Position numbers and translations under genes: made by a program. Under the pieces are notes generated by a model. That model was not told the origin of the DNA. It did no database searches and saw only the letters and a program-made list of their open reading frames with translations. From assembly GCA_001464495.1 (NCBI GenBank), contig LNDZ01000022.1, positions 1 through 64,000 on the forward strand: a stretch of 64,000 bases of DNA. Direction: 5' to 3'. Below are positions 44,619-54,140 of this stretch, in pieces; within the stretch, counting starts at the first letter, position 1, and each line of letters starts with the position of its first letter. The DNA comes from Betaproteobacteria bacterium Ga0074130 (lineage in GTDB: Bacteria; Pseudomonadota; Gammaproteobacteria; Burkholderiales; Rhodocyclaceae).

Positions 44619-46244
44619 TCAGGCCCTGGTTTCCTCAACCCGAAAGCGACCGACAATCTGCGCCATGCTTTCTGAAATGGCGCGTACCTGTGAAGCAGCA
44701 TGCTCACTGATCTGTGCTGATTGATTGGCGCTTGCCATCTGTTCATTGATTTCCAGCACCTGGGCGACGATCTCCTGACTGGATGACTGGCCCGATTCAA
44801 CCATGCCTTGAATCCCATCCACCATCTCCAGCACGGCCTGTGCGGAACCCTCAATCTCACCCATGCTTGCTCCTGCTCGTGCCACGCTTTGAGAGGCATT
44901 TTGCACACCAATGACCACATCGTTCATCAAGGCATTCGATGTATCTGAGAGCACCCTCACTTCCTCAAGCTTTGACTCGATCAGGCTGGTTGCACTGGTT
45001 GTTCTTGCGGCGAGCTTGCGCACCTCATCAGCAACAACGGCAAACCCCCGACCACTTTCACCCGCACGCGCAGCCTCAATAGCTGCATTGAGTGCCAACA
45101 AATTGGTCTGCCCAGCAATGTCGTAAATTTCACTGACAATTGCAGCTACGGTTGTCCCCACTTCAGACAATGCATATACATTCTGCGCCGTCGTATTGAC
45201 CTTGCTGCTCAACTCTCCCATCTGGTCAACCCCGCTCTGGATGCCCTCGGCATTGATTGTTGCCACCTCACCAGACACACGAGTTGCCTGAGCAGCCGAG
45301 GTAGTAGTTGCGGAGATCTCCTCTATCTGATCACTAATACGCTTCACCGAAAACTGAATCTGCTGCGTAGATGCAGAGCCTGAAGCTGCGATCGTAGACA
45401 ATACTATCGAGGCTTTATGCATCTCTACAGCCGCATGCTCGTTCTCATTGATGATACGGTGCATTTCAGACAAAGCTTGGTGAAGACTTTCAACCAACAT
45501 ATTGAATGCGGAAATTGCACGGCCAACCTCGTCATGATGGGTCAAAGGAACCCGCCGGGTCAGGTCAAGTGAGGCAGCAATCTGCTCCATTGTTGTACTC
45601 ATTTCCTGCAAAGGCCCCGTCACTCGGCGATACAACACAGTCCCGGCCATCGTCATAAGCAACACAATTACAAGAGTTACACCTGCAAGAACGTAACTAG
45701 AGCTTGTGAATCGTGCATTGAGCTCGGCGATCGATGCATCTTTACTACGTTGTTTCTCAACACGTAGCGCTTGCAGCACCTGCTCGATCTCTTTCAATGC
45801 AGGTTCGACATTGCCGAACAAAATGGGATCGGCCAATCCACGCTGACTACCATTCAGCGCAATGATGCTTTGCACGGCTGCCTGATACGTCTCAAACGCA
45901 TCTCCAGCTTGTTTGGTTACAGCAGCTTCAGTCTCGTTGCTGCTGTACGCCATCTGCTCGCCGAGCCGCAACTTCAGCTCAGCCATGCGCGCTGGTAAGG
46001 TTTCCTTGATTTGTAGGAAGAGTGCATCGTCCGGCGCATAGACGACAGAGAGCAGCTGCAATTGAAATGCCTTGAGCTCGGCGTTCAAGTCGGAAGCTGC
46101 CAATGCGCCGGGGACCGAGCGTGTAGTCAGCACCTCAACATCTTGGGCAATTGAGCGTGCCTGATACTGAGCAAAGCCGCCAATGGAAATCATGGCGAAC
46201 AAGCAAAGACAGAGCAGGAGAAGAATTCGATGTTTGATACTCAT
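44619..46244 (-). CDS. Methyl-accepting chemotaxis protein
   Basis: The 541-aa receptor has two membrane helices (about residues 7-25 and 187-208), a periplasmic helical sensor between them, a HAMP domain (about 209-265) and the signalling domain, whose tip is EIYDIAGQTNLLALNAAIEA followed by ARAGESGRGFAVVADEVRKL. It lacks a CheR-binding pentapeptide at the C-terminus (ends VEETRA). No che gene is nearby, so it presumably feeds a distant pathway. The ligand is unknown. Confidence 0.95.
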   Translation of the reverse strand: MSIKHRILLLLCLCLFAMISIGGFAQYQARSIAQDVEVLTTRSVPGALAASDLNAELKAFQLQLLSVVYAPDDALFLQIKETLPARMAELKLRLGEQMAYSSNETEAAVTKQAGDAFETYQAAVQSIIALNGSQRGLADPILFGNVEPALKEIEQVLQALRVEKQRSKDASIAELNARFTSSSYVLAGVTLVIVLLMTMAGTVLYRRVTGPLQEMSTTMEQIAASLDLTRRVPLTHHDEVGRAISAFNMLVESLHQALSEMHRIINENEHAAVEMHKASIVLSTIAASGSASTQQIQFSVKRISDQIEEISATTTSAAQATRVSGEVATINAEGIQSGVDQMGELSSKVNTTAQNVYALSEVGTTVAAIVSEIYDIAGQTNLLALNAAIEAARAGESGRGFAVVADEVRKLAARTTSATSLIESKLEEVRVLSDTSNALMNDVVIGVQNASQSVARAGASMGEIEGSAQAVLEMVDGIQGMVESGQSSSQEIVAQVLEINEQMASANQSAQISEHAASQVRAISESMAQIVGRFRVEETRA

Positions 46245-46398
46245 GAGCGATGCACCTCCGCAAAGCTGGGAAGCCCCGGCATATGCTCACGAGTAAAACA
46301 GGCTTGTATTACAAGCGGATTAAATGTCTTGGCTTTGCAACAAAACTGACAAGCACAAGCGCACCCAGTGGCGGGCACTCAGTCTTACGCCGCTGCAT

Positions 46399-49300
46399 CT
46401 ATTGCTGCTGCTGTTGTTCCTGTTGCTCAACATGATGCGTTGCCATGTCCTGCTCGCCCTCCACCCACGCTTCTGCTGCACGACGCAAGTCCAACGTCAG
46501 CGGATAGTCGGGGTTAAGGCCTTCGCGACGCACATGCAGCGGGCCCGGCGTGTGACCGTGCCCCCAGAAACGCGCGAGACGGCGTGACTCGGCTTCATTC
46601 GCATTGATTGGGAAGGTATCGTAGCTACGTCCTCCCGGATGTGAGACATGGTAGGTACAGCCGCCAATGGCACGGCCACTCCAGCTATCAACCAGATCAA
46701 ACACGAGCGGGCTATGTACACCGATGGTTGGATGCAGTGCCGACGGCGGCGCCCATGCGCGATAACGCACACCGGCGACAAACTCGCCACGCACACCAGT
46801 GGGTGTCAGCGGCAAGGGGCGACCGTTACACGTCAGGATGTGGCGCTTATCATTCATGCCACGCACCCGCACCTGCATCCGCTCGACGGAGGAATCAACA
46901 TAGCGGGCAGTCGCGCCTGCGGTGACTTCCTCGCCGAGCACATGCCAGGGCTCGATGGCCTGACGCAACTCGATCTCGATGCCGTGATACACCACAGTGC
47001 CGTAGCGCGGAAAACGGAACTCGACAAACGGGGCAAACCATTCGTGCTCGAAGGCGTAACCGGCATGCTGTAGATCGCTGATGACATCGCGCAGATCCGC
47101 TGCCACAAACTGCGGCAGCATGAAACGGTCATGGAGCTCTGTACCCCAGCGGATCAGACGGCCCTGATAAGGCTGCTGCCAGAAGCGCGCAACCAGTGCA
47201 CGTAGTAGCAGCATCTGCAGCAAGCTCATGCGCGCATGCGGCGGCATTTCAAACGCTCGAAACTCGACCAAGCCCAATCGGCCGGTCGTGCTATCGGGGG
47301 AATACAGCTTATCGATACAGAACTCAGCGCGGTGCGTGTTGCCAGACAGATCGACCAACAGGTTGCGCAGCAGGCGATCTACCAGCCAAGGTTGCAGCGA
47401 CTCGCTACCCGGCTTCAGCCGTTCGCGCATCTGCTGGAAGGCAATCTCCAGCTCATACAAACTTTCATGGCGTGCCTCATCGACGCGCGGCGCCTGACTG
47501 GTCGGGCCAATGAACATGCCCGAGAACAGATAGGACAGCGAGGGATGATTCTGCCAATAAGTGATCAGGCTCATCAGCACATCTGGCCGGCGCAACATTG
47601 GAGAATCTGCTGGTGTGGCACCACCCAATGTGACGTGATTGCCGCCGCCAGTGCCGGTATGACGACCATCCAGCATGAACTTGTCGGTACCGAGTCGCGA
47701 CAAGCGCGCCTCCTCGTACAGCGTCTCAACGTTATGCACCAGCTCCGGCCAAGTACGCGCTGGCATGATGTTGACTTCGATCACGCCCGGATCAGGGGTG
47801 ACCTTGAAGTCGCGCAGACGCGGATCGTTCGGTGGCGGATAGCCCTCAATACGTACCGGCATAGCGAGTTCAGCCGCGCTGGCCTCAACCGCAGCCAGCA
47901 ACTCCAGATAGTCCTCAAGCAACACCAGCGGCGGCATGAACACATGCAGCACGCCCTTGCCTGCCTCGCCGCGAACCTCGCAACACAACGCGGTGTGAAT
48001 GATCTCGCGTGGGTCGTAGGTCGGTTCGAGTTCGGGCTCGCTACCCTTTGCTTTCTTGCGCTTGGCATCAGATGCAGGCAGCTCGCCCTGTGCAGCAAAC
48101 GGATCGCGCGGATATTCAATCTCGGCATCTTCGGGTGCGACCCAAGGCAATGACGCCAAAGGTAAACGCAAGCCCATCGGTGAGTCACCGCCGAGCAAAA
48201 ACACATGCTTTCGACGCAATGGCCAAATACTGGAGCGCCAACCGGGCAAAGGCCCCGGCACCTGCGTCTTGCCCTTCTTTACCTGCGCACGCTCATGTGG
48301 CTTCAGCGGCAGGATGTAACCCACTGCCTCGCCTAAGCCGCGGGCCATGACCTCGGCGATACGCCGACGCTCATCATGACGGGTCAGACCAGCGCTGAGT
48401 GGGTCGAAATTCTCCGGCCAACGGGCTTCTTCTTCCACTGCCTTGAGTGGGTCTTCATAGGCAGGCAGAACATAGCGGGAAGAGATCCCTAGATGGCTCG
48501 CCAGCGTATTGAGAAATTGGCCAGCATCCGCAGGCTTGCGGACGTCCGTCAGGTCGCCCTGATCAAGCAAGGCCGTGTTGCGCCACAAAGGCACACCGTC
48601 CTCACGCCAGTAACAGCCAAGTGCCCAACGTGGCAACGGCTCACCCGGATACCATTTCCCTTGGCCAAAATGCAGCAATGCGCCCGGCGCAAAACAACTC
48701 TGCAGCCGTTTGATCAAACTTCCCGCAAGCTCCCGCTTGGTATCGGACAAGGCGGTGTAATTCCACTCCGGCCCTTCCATGTCATCAATCGACACAAAGG
48801 TTGGTTCACCGCCTTGGGTGAGACGCACATCGTGTTTCTTCAACTCGGCATCAACGGTATGGCCAAGATTGACGATGGCGCTCCATTGCGCGTCGGTGTA
48901 CGGCTTTGTGACACGTGGGTCCTCATGAATACGCGTGAGGTTCATGGAGAAATCCATGTGCGCTTCACATACCCCGGTCGCACCAATCACTGGCGCTGCC
49001 GACGACGGCATGGCGGTACAGGCCAGCGGAATATGTCCTTCGCCGGCGAAAAGACCGGATGTGGGGTCGAGGCCAATCCACCCAGCACCCGGCACATACA
49101 CCTCACACCACGCATGCAGATCCGTAAAGTCGGTTTCGGGGCCTGACGGGCCATCGAGGACCTTGACGTCGGCCACTAGCTGCAACAAGTAGCCAGACGC
49201 AAACCGTGCCGCGAGGCCCAAATGACGGAAGGCCTGCACCAGCAACCAAGCCGAATCACGGCAAGAACCACGCGTCAGCTCAAGCGTCTGCTCGAGTGTT

Positions 49301-49812
49301 TGAATACCCGGCTCCATGCGCACGATGTAGCTCACATCCTGCTGGACCTGTGCATTCACGCCGACCAGAAAATCGACGATACGCAATTCCGGACGGAGGA
49401 CGGCAGCCTTGACCTTGTCCAGCCAAGCGGCAAATAGCGGCCCCGGCGTGTCGCACTCCAGATACGGGGTCAGTTCGCGCAGTAATAGCGGCGGATAGGC
49501 GAATGGGAAATGCTCGGCATACTCCTCGACGAAAAAGTCGAAGGGGTTGATCACCGTCATGTCGGCAACCAAATCGACCGTCACATCAATGTGATCAGAT
49601 GGCTCCGGAAACACCAGACGAGCCACCCAATTGCCATATACATCCTGCTGCCAATTGATGAAGTGGTTGGCCGGGCTGATGGTCAGCGAATAGCCACTGA
49701 CCGGGGTGCGCGCATGTGCCGCCGGACGCAAACGGATTTCGTGTGGCCACAACCGTACCGGGCGATCAAATCGATACGAAGTGCGGTGATTCAGTGCAAC
49801 GCGGATGGTCAT
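46399..49812 (-). CDS. Transglutaminase-like protease/ligase with DUF2126 domain
   Basis: The 1137-aa protein has an N-terminal bacterial transglutaminase N domain (about residues 1-90), a transglutaminase core (about 150-260) with Cys184 (TRGSCRD), His233 (DLHAWCEVY) and Asp249 ([10 protein letters not shown]) forming the usual triad, then a large DUF2126 region (about 330-1130) with [19 protein letters not shown] and [20 protein letters not shown]2126 has a circularly permuted ATP-grasp/amidoligase-like appearance. The C-terminus is Gln-rich ([12 protein letters not shown]). It is the last gene of the ATP-grasp/alpha-E/Anbu cluster. Confidence 0.92.
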   Translation of the reverse strand: MTIRVALNHRTSYRFDRPVRLWPHEIRLRPAAHARTPVSGYSLTISPANHFINWQQDVYGNWVARLVFPEPSDHIDVTVDLVADMTVINPFDFFVEEYAEHFPFAYPPLLLRELTPYLECDTPGPLFAAWLDKVKAAVLRPELRIVDFLVGVNAQVQQDVSYIVRMEPGIQTLEQTLELTRGSCRDSAWLLVQAFRHLGLAARFASGYLLQLVADVKVLDGPSGPETDFTDLHAWCEVYVPGAGWIGLDPTSGLFAGEGHIPLACTAMPSSAAPVIGATGVCEAHMDFSMNLTRIHEDPRVTKPYTDAQWSAIVNLGHTVDAELKKHDVRLTQGGEPTFVSIDDMEGPEWNYTALSDTKRELAGSLIKRLQSCFAPGALLHFGQGKWYPGEPLPRWALGCYWREDGVPLWRNTALLDQGDLTDVRKPADAGQFLNTLASHLGISSRYVLPAYEDPLKAVEEEARWPENFDPLSAGLTRHDERRRIAEVMARGLGEAVGYILPLKPHERAQVKKGKTQVPGPLPGWRSSIWPLRRKHVFLLGGDSPMGLRLPLASLPWVAPEDAEIEYPRDPFAAQGELPASDAKRKKAKGSEPELEPTYDPREIIHTALCCEVRGEAGKGVLHVFMPPLVLLEDYLELLAAVEASAAELAMPVRIEGYPPPNDPRLRDFKVTPDPGVIEVNIMPARTWPELVHNVETLYEEARLSRLGTDKFMLDGRHTGTGGGNHVTLGGATPADSPMLRRPDVLMSLITYWQNHPSLSYLFSGMFIGPTSQAPRVDEARHESLYELEIAFQQMRERLKPGSESLQPWLVDRLLRNLLVDLSGNTHRAEFCIDKLYSPDSTTGRLGLVEFRAFEMPPHARMSLLQMLLLRALVARFWQQPYQGRLIRWGTELHDRFMLPQFVAADLRDVISDLQHAGYAFEHEWFAPFVEFRFPRYGTVVYHGIEIELRQAIEPWHVLGEEVTAGATARYVDSSVERMQVRVRGMNDKRHILTCNGRPLPLTPTGVRGEFVAGVRYRAWAPPSALHPTIGVHSPLVFDLVDSWSGRAIGGCTYHVSHPGGRSYDTFPINANEAESRRLARFWGHGHTPGPLHVRREGLNPDYPLTLDLRRAAEAWVEGEQDMATHHVEQQEQQQQQ

Positions 49813-49949
49813 TGTGTGTGCTGAGGCTTGAGGCGTGTGCGTTGAAAAATCCGGCGTTCAGACACCTGCTTATTCATAACAAAGGCGACTGCGATACAGA
49901 CTGCTAGAAAAACCCTGCTTACCTGTCGCTGATAGATCTATCCCTGCGC

Positions 49950-50681
49950 TTACTGCCAATCGAAATTAGGTAGCTGTGCAAAAGCTTTGCGTAGACCGTC
50001 ACTCCAAGTTTCACGCAAGCCGCGCATGTAGTCGTCACGCTCATCAAAGCGCCGCGTCTTCGTCACGCGTAGGCTGTCACGTTCGTAGCAAAGCAAATCA
50101 ATCGGCATACCCACAGACAGATTCGAACGCATGGTCGAATCAAATGACACCAGCACGCACTTGGTGGCGTCATCCATATTGGTATTGGCCTTGATGACGC
50201 GATCCAGAATCGGCTTGCCATACTTGACCTCGCCAATTTGGAAATACGGTGTCTCAGTCATGGCCTCGATGAAGTTACCTTCGGAATACACCATGAACAA
50301 GCGCGGTTGCTCCCCTGCGATTTGACCACCCACAATAAAATTGGCGCTGCTATCGACATTGTTCTGCGTCAGGTAAGGGGCATCATGCTGACGCACCTCG
50401 CGCAGGGCGTCGCCCACCAAATAGGCGATATCAAACATGGTGTTGGCATTCATCAGATTGGGCGTGCCGTCATTGCGACGGATCACTTGATCCAGATGGT
50501 TCAACGTGGCTTGCGTGACGGCCAAATTGCCGGAACACAGGGTCACGATGACGCGGTTGCCCGGCGCCTCGAAGACACGCATCTTCTTGAACGTAGAAAC
50601 ATTATCGATCCCAGCATTGGTGCGGGAGTCAGAGGCAAACACGATGCCGGCATCCAACATCGTGGCAGCACAGTAGGTCAT
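49950..50681 (-). CDS. Anbu proteasome-like peptidase
   Basis: The 243-aa protein is Anbu (ancestral beta subunit), related to HslV and proteasome beta subunits. It starts MTYCAATMLDAGIVFASDSR; removal of Met exposes Thr2 as the N-terminal nucleophile, with Asp and Lys (ASDSR, FKKMR) at the expected places. Cytoplasmic Anbu forms open helical assemblies and its substrate is unknown. It lies 103 bases after the alpha-E gene and 137 before the transglutaminase gene. No regulatory ATPase gene is beside it. Confidence 0.94.
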   Translation of the reverse strand: MTYCAATMLDAGIVFASDSRTNAGIDNVSTFKKMRVFEAPGNRVIVTLCSGNLAVTQATLNHLDQVIRRNDGTPNLMNANTMFDIAYLVGDALREVRQHDAPYLTQNNVDSSANFIVGGQIAGEQPRLFMVYSEGNFIEAMTETPYFQIGEVKYGKPILDRVIKANTNMDDATKCVLVSFDSTMRSNLSVGMPIDLLCYERDSLRVTKTRRFDERDDYMRGLRETWSDGLRKAFAQLPNFDWQ

Positions 50682-50748
50682 TGCAGCATTCTCAAAGTGT
50701 GGAAGCGCCTACCTTAGCGGAAGCGCCGATTCCAGACAAGGACAATCA

Positions 50749-50771
50749 GCCCGCACTTGCCGGGTGCGGGC
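50749..50771 (-). terminator. Hairpin between alpha-E gene and Anbu gene
   Basis: GCCCGCAC (50749-50756) pairs perfectly with GTGCGGGC (50764-50771) over 7 bases, 14 bases after the alpha-E stop. No T-tract follows on the minus strand, so it is likely an attenuator or a message-stability element. Confidence 0.5.
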
Positions 50772-50784
50772 AAGACTGTCGCCT

Positions 50785-51735
50785 TCACTTCTCAGCCTCA
50801 GCCCAGAAGTAGGTGGTACTGATACATTCGCCCAGAGTACGCAGGCGCAGCAGGCAGCGGGTCAGGTATTCATGCAGACCTTCGGCCATGATTTCCTCGA
50901 TGCGGCCAAACTTCAGCTCGGCGTACAAACGACCGGACAAGCGCTGTAACTCCTCGGAACGAGGCCCATCCAGCACACGAATCTGCGTATCAAGCTCTTC
51001 CACACAGGCATGCAGCGAGCGTGGCATGTCTGCACGCAGGATCATGAGCTGAGCGACCCGACGTGGGGTAATCACATCGCGATACACCTTGCGATATGTC
51101 TCGAAGGCCGACACTGAGCGTAGCAGCGCACTCCACTGATAGTAGTCAGCTGCCCCGCCCACATCCTGCAGGCTGGGCAGGAGAATGTGGTATTTCACAT
51201 CCAGAATGCGCATGGTGTTTTCCGCGCGCTCTAGGAAGGTGCCGAGACGAATGAAACGGAAGCCATCGTCGCGCAGCATGGTGCCGTAGGTAATCCCGCG
51301 TGAGAGATGCGACCGCTCCTTGACCCATTCGAAGAAACTGGACACGCCATCTGACGGAATACCACGATCAGCGATAGCCTTCATCTCTATCCAGGTTGCA
51401 TTCAGGGTTTCCCACATCTCCGACGTAATCGAGCCACGCACCGCACGCGCATTGTCACGCGCCGCCTTGAGGCTGGAATAGATGCTGGCGGGGTTGTCTT
51501 CATCCAAAGCCATGAAGCGAATCACATTCGCCGCATTGATGTCCTTGTACTTTTCCGTGAACTCGTAATGCAAGCCACTGATGGAGAGCATCGCGCTCCA
51601 CTCCTGAAACGGCTCAAGTGTGGCGTGCTTGAGCAACGACATCTTGTAGGTGATGTCGAGCATGCGGGCAGTGTTCTCGGCGCGCTCGATACTGCGCGCC
51701 ATCCAAAAGAGGTGGTCAGCTGTACTTGAAAGCAT
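50785..51735 (-). CDS. Alpha-E domain protein
   Basis: The 316-aa all-helical protein begins MLSSTADHLFWMARSIERAE, the hallmark of the alpha-E family, and repeats the FLERAENTMRILDV pattern in the middle (about residue 170). Alpha-E proteins are nearly always encoded beside circularly permuted ATP-grasp proteins and transglutaminases; they are predicted to act in the same peptide-linking reaction. It starts 2 bases after the ATP-grasp stop. Confidence 0.94.
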   Translation of the reverse strand: MLSSTADHLFWMARSIERAENTARMLDITYKMSLLKHATLEPFQEWSAMLSISGLHYEFTEKYKDINAANVIRFMALDEDNPASIYSSLKAARDNARAVRGSITSEMWETLNATWIEMKAIADRGIPSDGVSSFFEWVKERSHLSRGITYGTMLRDDGFRFIRLGTFLERAENTMRILDVKYHILLPSLQDVGGAADYYQWSALLRSVSAFETYRKVYRDVITPRRVAQLMILRADMPRSLHACVEELDTQIRVLDGPRSEELQRLSGRLYAELKFGRIEEIMAEGLHEYLTRCLLRLRTLGECISTTYFWAEAEK

Positions 51736-51737
51736 GC

Positions 51738-53150
51738 TTAATACTCCAGAACCCAGGTGTCCTTGGTGCCGCCACCTTGGGACGAATTCACCACCAAAGA
51801 GCCCTCTTTCAAGGCTACCCGCGTCAAACCACCAGGCACCGTGGTGATTTCCTCACCACACAAGATGAAGGGGCGCAGATCAATATGGCGCGGTGCAATC
51901 CCCTGCGCCACAAAGGTCGGGCACGTCGACAACGCCAAGGTTGGTTGGGCGATGTAGTTGGAGGGATGCGCGAGAATCTTGTCGCGGAAAATGCGGCGCT
52001 CATCCTCGGTCGACGTTGGGCCAACCAGCATGCCGTAGCCACCGGAACCGGCCACCTCCTTGACCACCAGTTCTGCAAGATGATCGAGCACGTACTTGAG
52101 ATCGTCGGGCTTCGACAGCTCCCAGGTCGGCACATTGGAGAGGATAGGTTCTTCGCCAAGATAGAAACGGATCATCTCCGGCACATGCACATACATGGAC
52201 TTGTCATCCGCAATGCCTGTACCGACGGCATTCGCTAAGGTCACATTGCCTTTGCAGTAAGCGCTAAACAAGCCGGGGACGCCCAAGACTGAATCCTTGC
52301 GGAAGGCCTCTGGATCAAGGAAGTCATCGTCGAGACGGCGGTAAATCACATCCACGCGCTGTGGGCCATGCGTGGTACGCATATAGACCACATCGTCTTT
52401 CACAAATAGATCCGGCCCCTCGACCAACTCCACGCCCATCTGTTGCGCGAGGAAGGCATGCTCAAAATAAGCACTGTTGAATTGCCCCGGCGTGAGCACC
52501 ACCACCGTCGGCTCAATGACGCCCTTGGCGGCAACTGCGCGCAAGTTTTCCAGCAGGAGATCGGGATAGTGCTCAACGGGTGCTATCGGCTGACGCGAGA
52601 ACAGCTCTGGCAGCAAGCGCATCATCATCTTGCGGTCTTCAAGCATGTAGGACACGCCCGACGGGGTGCGCAAATTGTCCTCCAGCACGTAATACTCGCC
52701 CTCGCCAGCCCGCACCAAATCAATCCCGGCGACGTGAACATAAATCTGACCGGGCAGATCAACACCCACCATTTCCTTGCGGAACAAGGGGTTCTGCAAC
52801 ACCTGCGCGGAAGGAATACGGCCCGCCTTCAGAATATTCTGATCGTGATAAACGTCATGAAGGAAAGCGTTCAGTGCTTTCACACGCTGACGCAACCCCG
52901 ACTCCATGATTTTCCACTCATGGGCAGGAATAATGCGCGGCAACAAATCAAAAGGGATCAGGCGCTCTTCGCCAGCATCTTCACCATACACAGTGAAGGT
53001 GATACCGACACGGTGAAAAGCCAGATCGGCTTCCTCGCGCTTGCGTGCCACCACGTCGGGTGGCGTCTCCTTGAGCCAGCGGGCTAGGCTCTCATAGTGT
53101 GGGCGGACATCCTTGTCAGCACCATACATCTCGTCGTAGGCAGGTTTCAT
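51738..53150 (-). CDS. Circularly permuted ATP-grasp protein, type 2
   Basis: The 470-aa protein shows the family features: MKPAYDEMYGADKDVRPHYE at the start, VYGEDAGEERLIPFDLLPRI, the strand VLEDNLRTPSGVSYMLEDR, and a glycine-rich GSGGYGMLVGP. These are predicted ATP-dependent carboxylate-amine ligases, likely linking amino acids to a peptide. It is the first gene of the cluster. The 282-base spacer upstream holds a terminator for the previous transcript and must contain its promoter, which I could not pick out. Confidence 0.93.
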   Translation of the reverse strand: MKPAYDEMYGADKDVRPHYESLARWLKETPPDVVARKREEADLAFHRVGITFTVYGEDAGEERLIPFDLLPRIIPAHEWKIMESGLRQRVKALNAFLHDVYHDQNILKAGRIPSAQVLQNPLFRKEMVGVDLPGQIYVHVAGIDLVRAGEGEYYVLEDNLRTPSGVSYMLEDRKMMMRLLPELFSRQPIAPVEHYPDLLLENLRAVAAKGVIEPTVVVLTPGQFNSAYFEHAFLAQQMGVELVEGPDLFVKDDVVYMRTTHGPQRVDVIYRRLDDDFLDPEAFRKDSVLGVPGLFSAYCKGNVTLANAVGTGIADDKSMYVHVPEMIRFYLGEEPILSNVPTWELSKPDDLKYVLDHLAELVVKEVAGSGGYGMLVGPTSTEDERRIFRDKILAHPSNYIAQPTLALSTCPTFVAQGIAPRHIDLRPFILCGEEITTVPGGLTRVALKEGSLVVNSSQGGGTKDTWVLEY

Positions 53151-53360
53151 AAACGGTCACTTTCAAGAAAACACCGGCCAACCCGCTTGACCTGTCCCGA
53201 CGAGAGGGCAGAAGTCGAAACAAGGCGCCCGGATGGGCTTGTCAGGTGAAGCTACTGCGTGACATCGAATAGGCTTGTAGCCCATTCACTATGAATCTCA
53301 GCACGAAACGTGCCCGCAAACTAATTCATTGGATTCAATAAATTAAAAGTATGTTCTACC

Positions 53361-53380
53361 AAAAAGCCCCGATAAGGGGC
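53361..53380 (-). terminator. Terminator after the DUF599 gene
   Basis: On the minus strand GCCCC-TTATC-GGGGC is followed by TTTTT, about 50 bases after the DUF599 stop. It separates that transcript from the ATP-grasp cluster. Between it and the stop is a 13-base tandem repeat, CTTGGTGCATGGC (53392-53404), with an imperfect second copy. Confidence 0.8.
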
Positions 53381-53432
53381 GCGAGAACCGGCTTGGTGCA
53401 TGGCCTTGGTGCATGCGCTAAGGCTTGTCCCA

Positions 53433-54137
53433 TCAGTCTGGCTGGACAATTTTTAGCAGTGACGATGAGAAGTCACGACGGTAGAGCACCACAACGACCA
53501 AAGTCGTTGCACCAATGAAGAGCCATGGCTGGATAAACCAGGCCAGCGCCGCCAGACCAAAGTAGTAAGACCTGACACCACGATTGAATTCTTCGCCGGC
53601 CAATGAGTTAACCGCCGCCATGCGATTTGCATAGCTTTCACAACCATCCTCTGCGGCCATTACAAATTTGGCATCAGGTGCACCGCCAATCATGATGGAG
53701 AGAAGATTGAACTCGCGCAGTGCCCAGGTGAATTTGAAGTAGGCAAAGACGAAGACAAAAATTAACAGGATCAGCCGCAGCTCCCACAGATCTTTGCCAC
53801 TCTGCTTAGCAAAAGGCAGATCGGCTACAAAGCCCATGGTCTGATCCAGTGTGCCCCATAAGGCCATCAAACCGGCAATCACATAGATTGTCGTGTTGGC
53901 GTAAAAGGACACGCTGTTCATCAGGTTGCCGACCAGTGAGGAATCAACCATACGGACATCGCGCTTGAGAAGCTGCCGTGCCCACTGCAGCCGATAGGTA
54001 TGCGATACGCCAACCAATGAACGACGCGCATGCTCACCATGACTGGCATACCAGTTATAGCCACCCCAGCAGATCAAAAACCAGATCAGGGCTGAAATTT
54101 CAGTGAAGGAAAGCTGGGCGTCGAAGAAACTTTTCAT
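53433..54137 (-). CDS. DUF599 family membrane protein
   Basis: The 234-aa protein has four predicted membrane helices (about residues 10-30, 80-100, 122-145 and 195-222) and the DUF599 motif NSVSFYANTTIYVIAGLMALWG. Function is unknown for the family. It begins 3 bases after the GGDEF-EAL stop, so the two are probably cotranscribed. A terminator follows. Confidence 0.88.
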   Translation of the reverse strand: MKSFFDAQLSFTEISALIWFLICWGGYNWYASHGEHARRSLVGVSHTYRLQWARQLLKRDVRMVDSSLVGNLMNSVSFYANTTIYVIAGLMALWGTLDQTMGFVADLPFAKQSGKDLWELRLILLIFVFVFAYFKFTWALREFNLLSIMIGGAPDAKFVMAAEDGCESYANRMAAVNSLAGEEFNRGVRSYYFGLAALAWFIQPWLFIGATTLVVVVLYRRDFSSSLLKIVQPD

Positions 54138-54140
54138 GGT

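Noticed and set aside
46399..46437. CTG/TTG microsatellite as a phase-variable tract
   Set aside because: The run encodes a short C-terminal Gln tail (CAG and CAA codons mixed), is interrupted, and length change would only alter the tail by whole codons.
47236..48153. Long plus-strand open frame opposite the transglutaminase/DUF2126 gene
   Set aside because: It lies entirely antisense to a gene with clear domain matches, and its translation is rich in Arg, Gln and His with no domain, typical of a shadow frame.
53392..53416. Short 13-base tandem repeat as a regulatory iteron
   Set aside because: Only two copies, imperfect, in the 3' region after a gene; no binding pattern or replication gene nearby.
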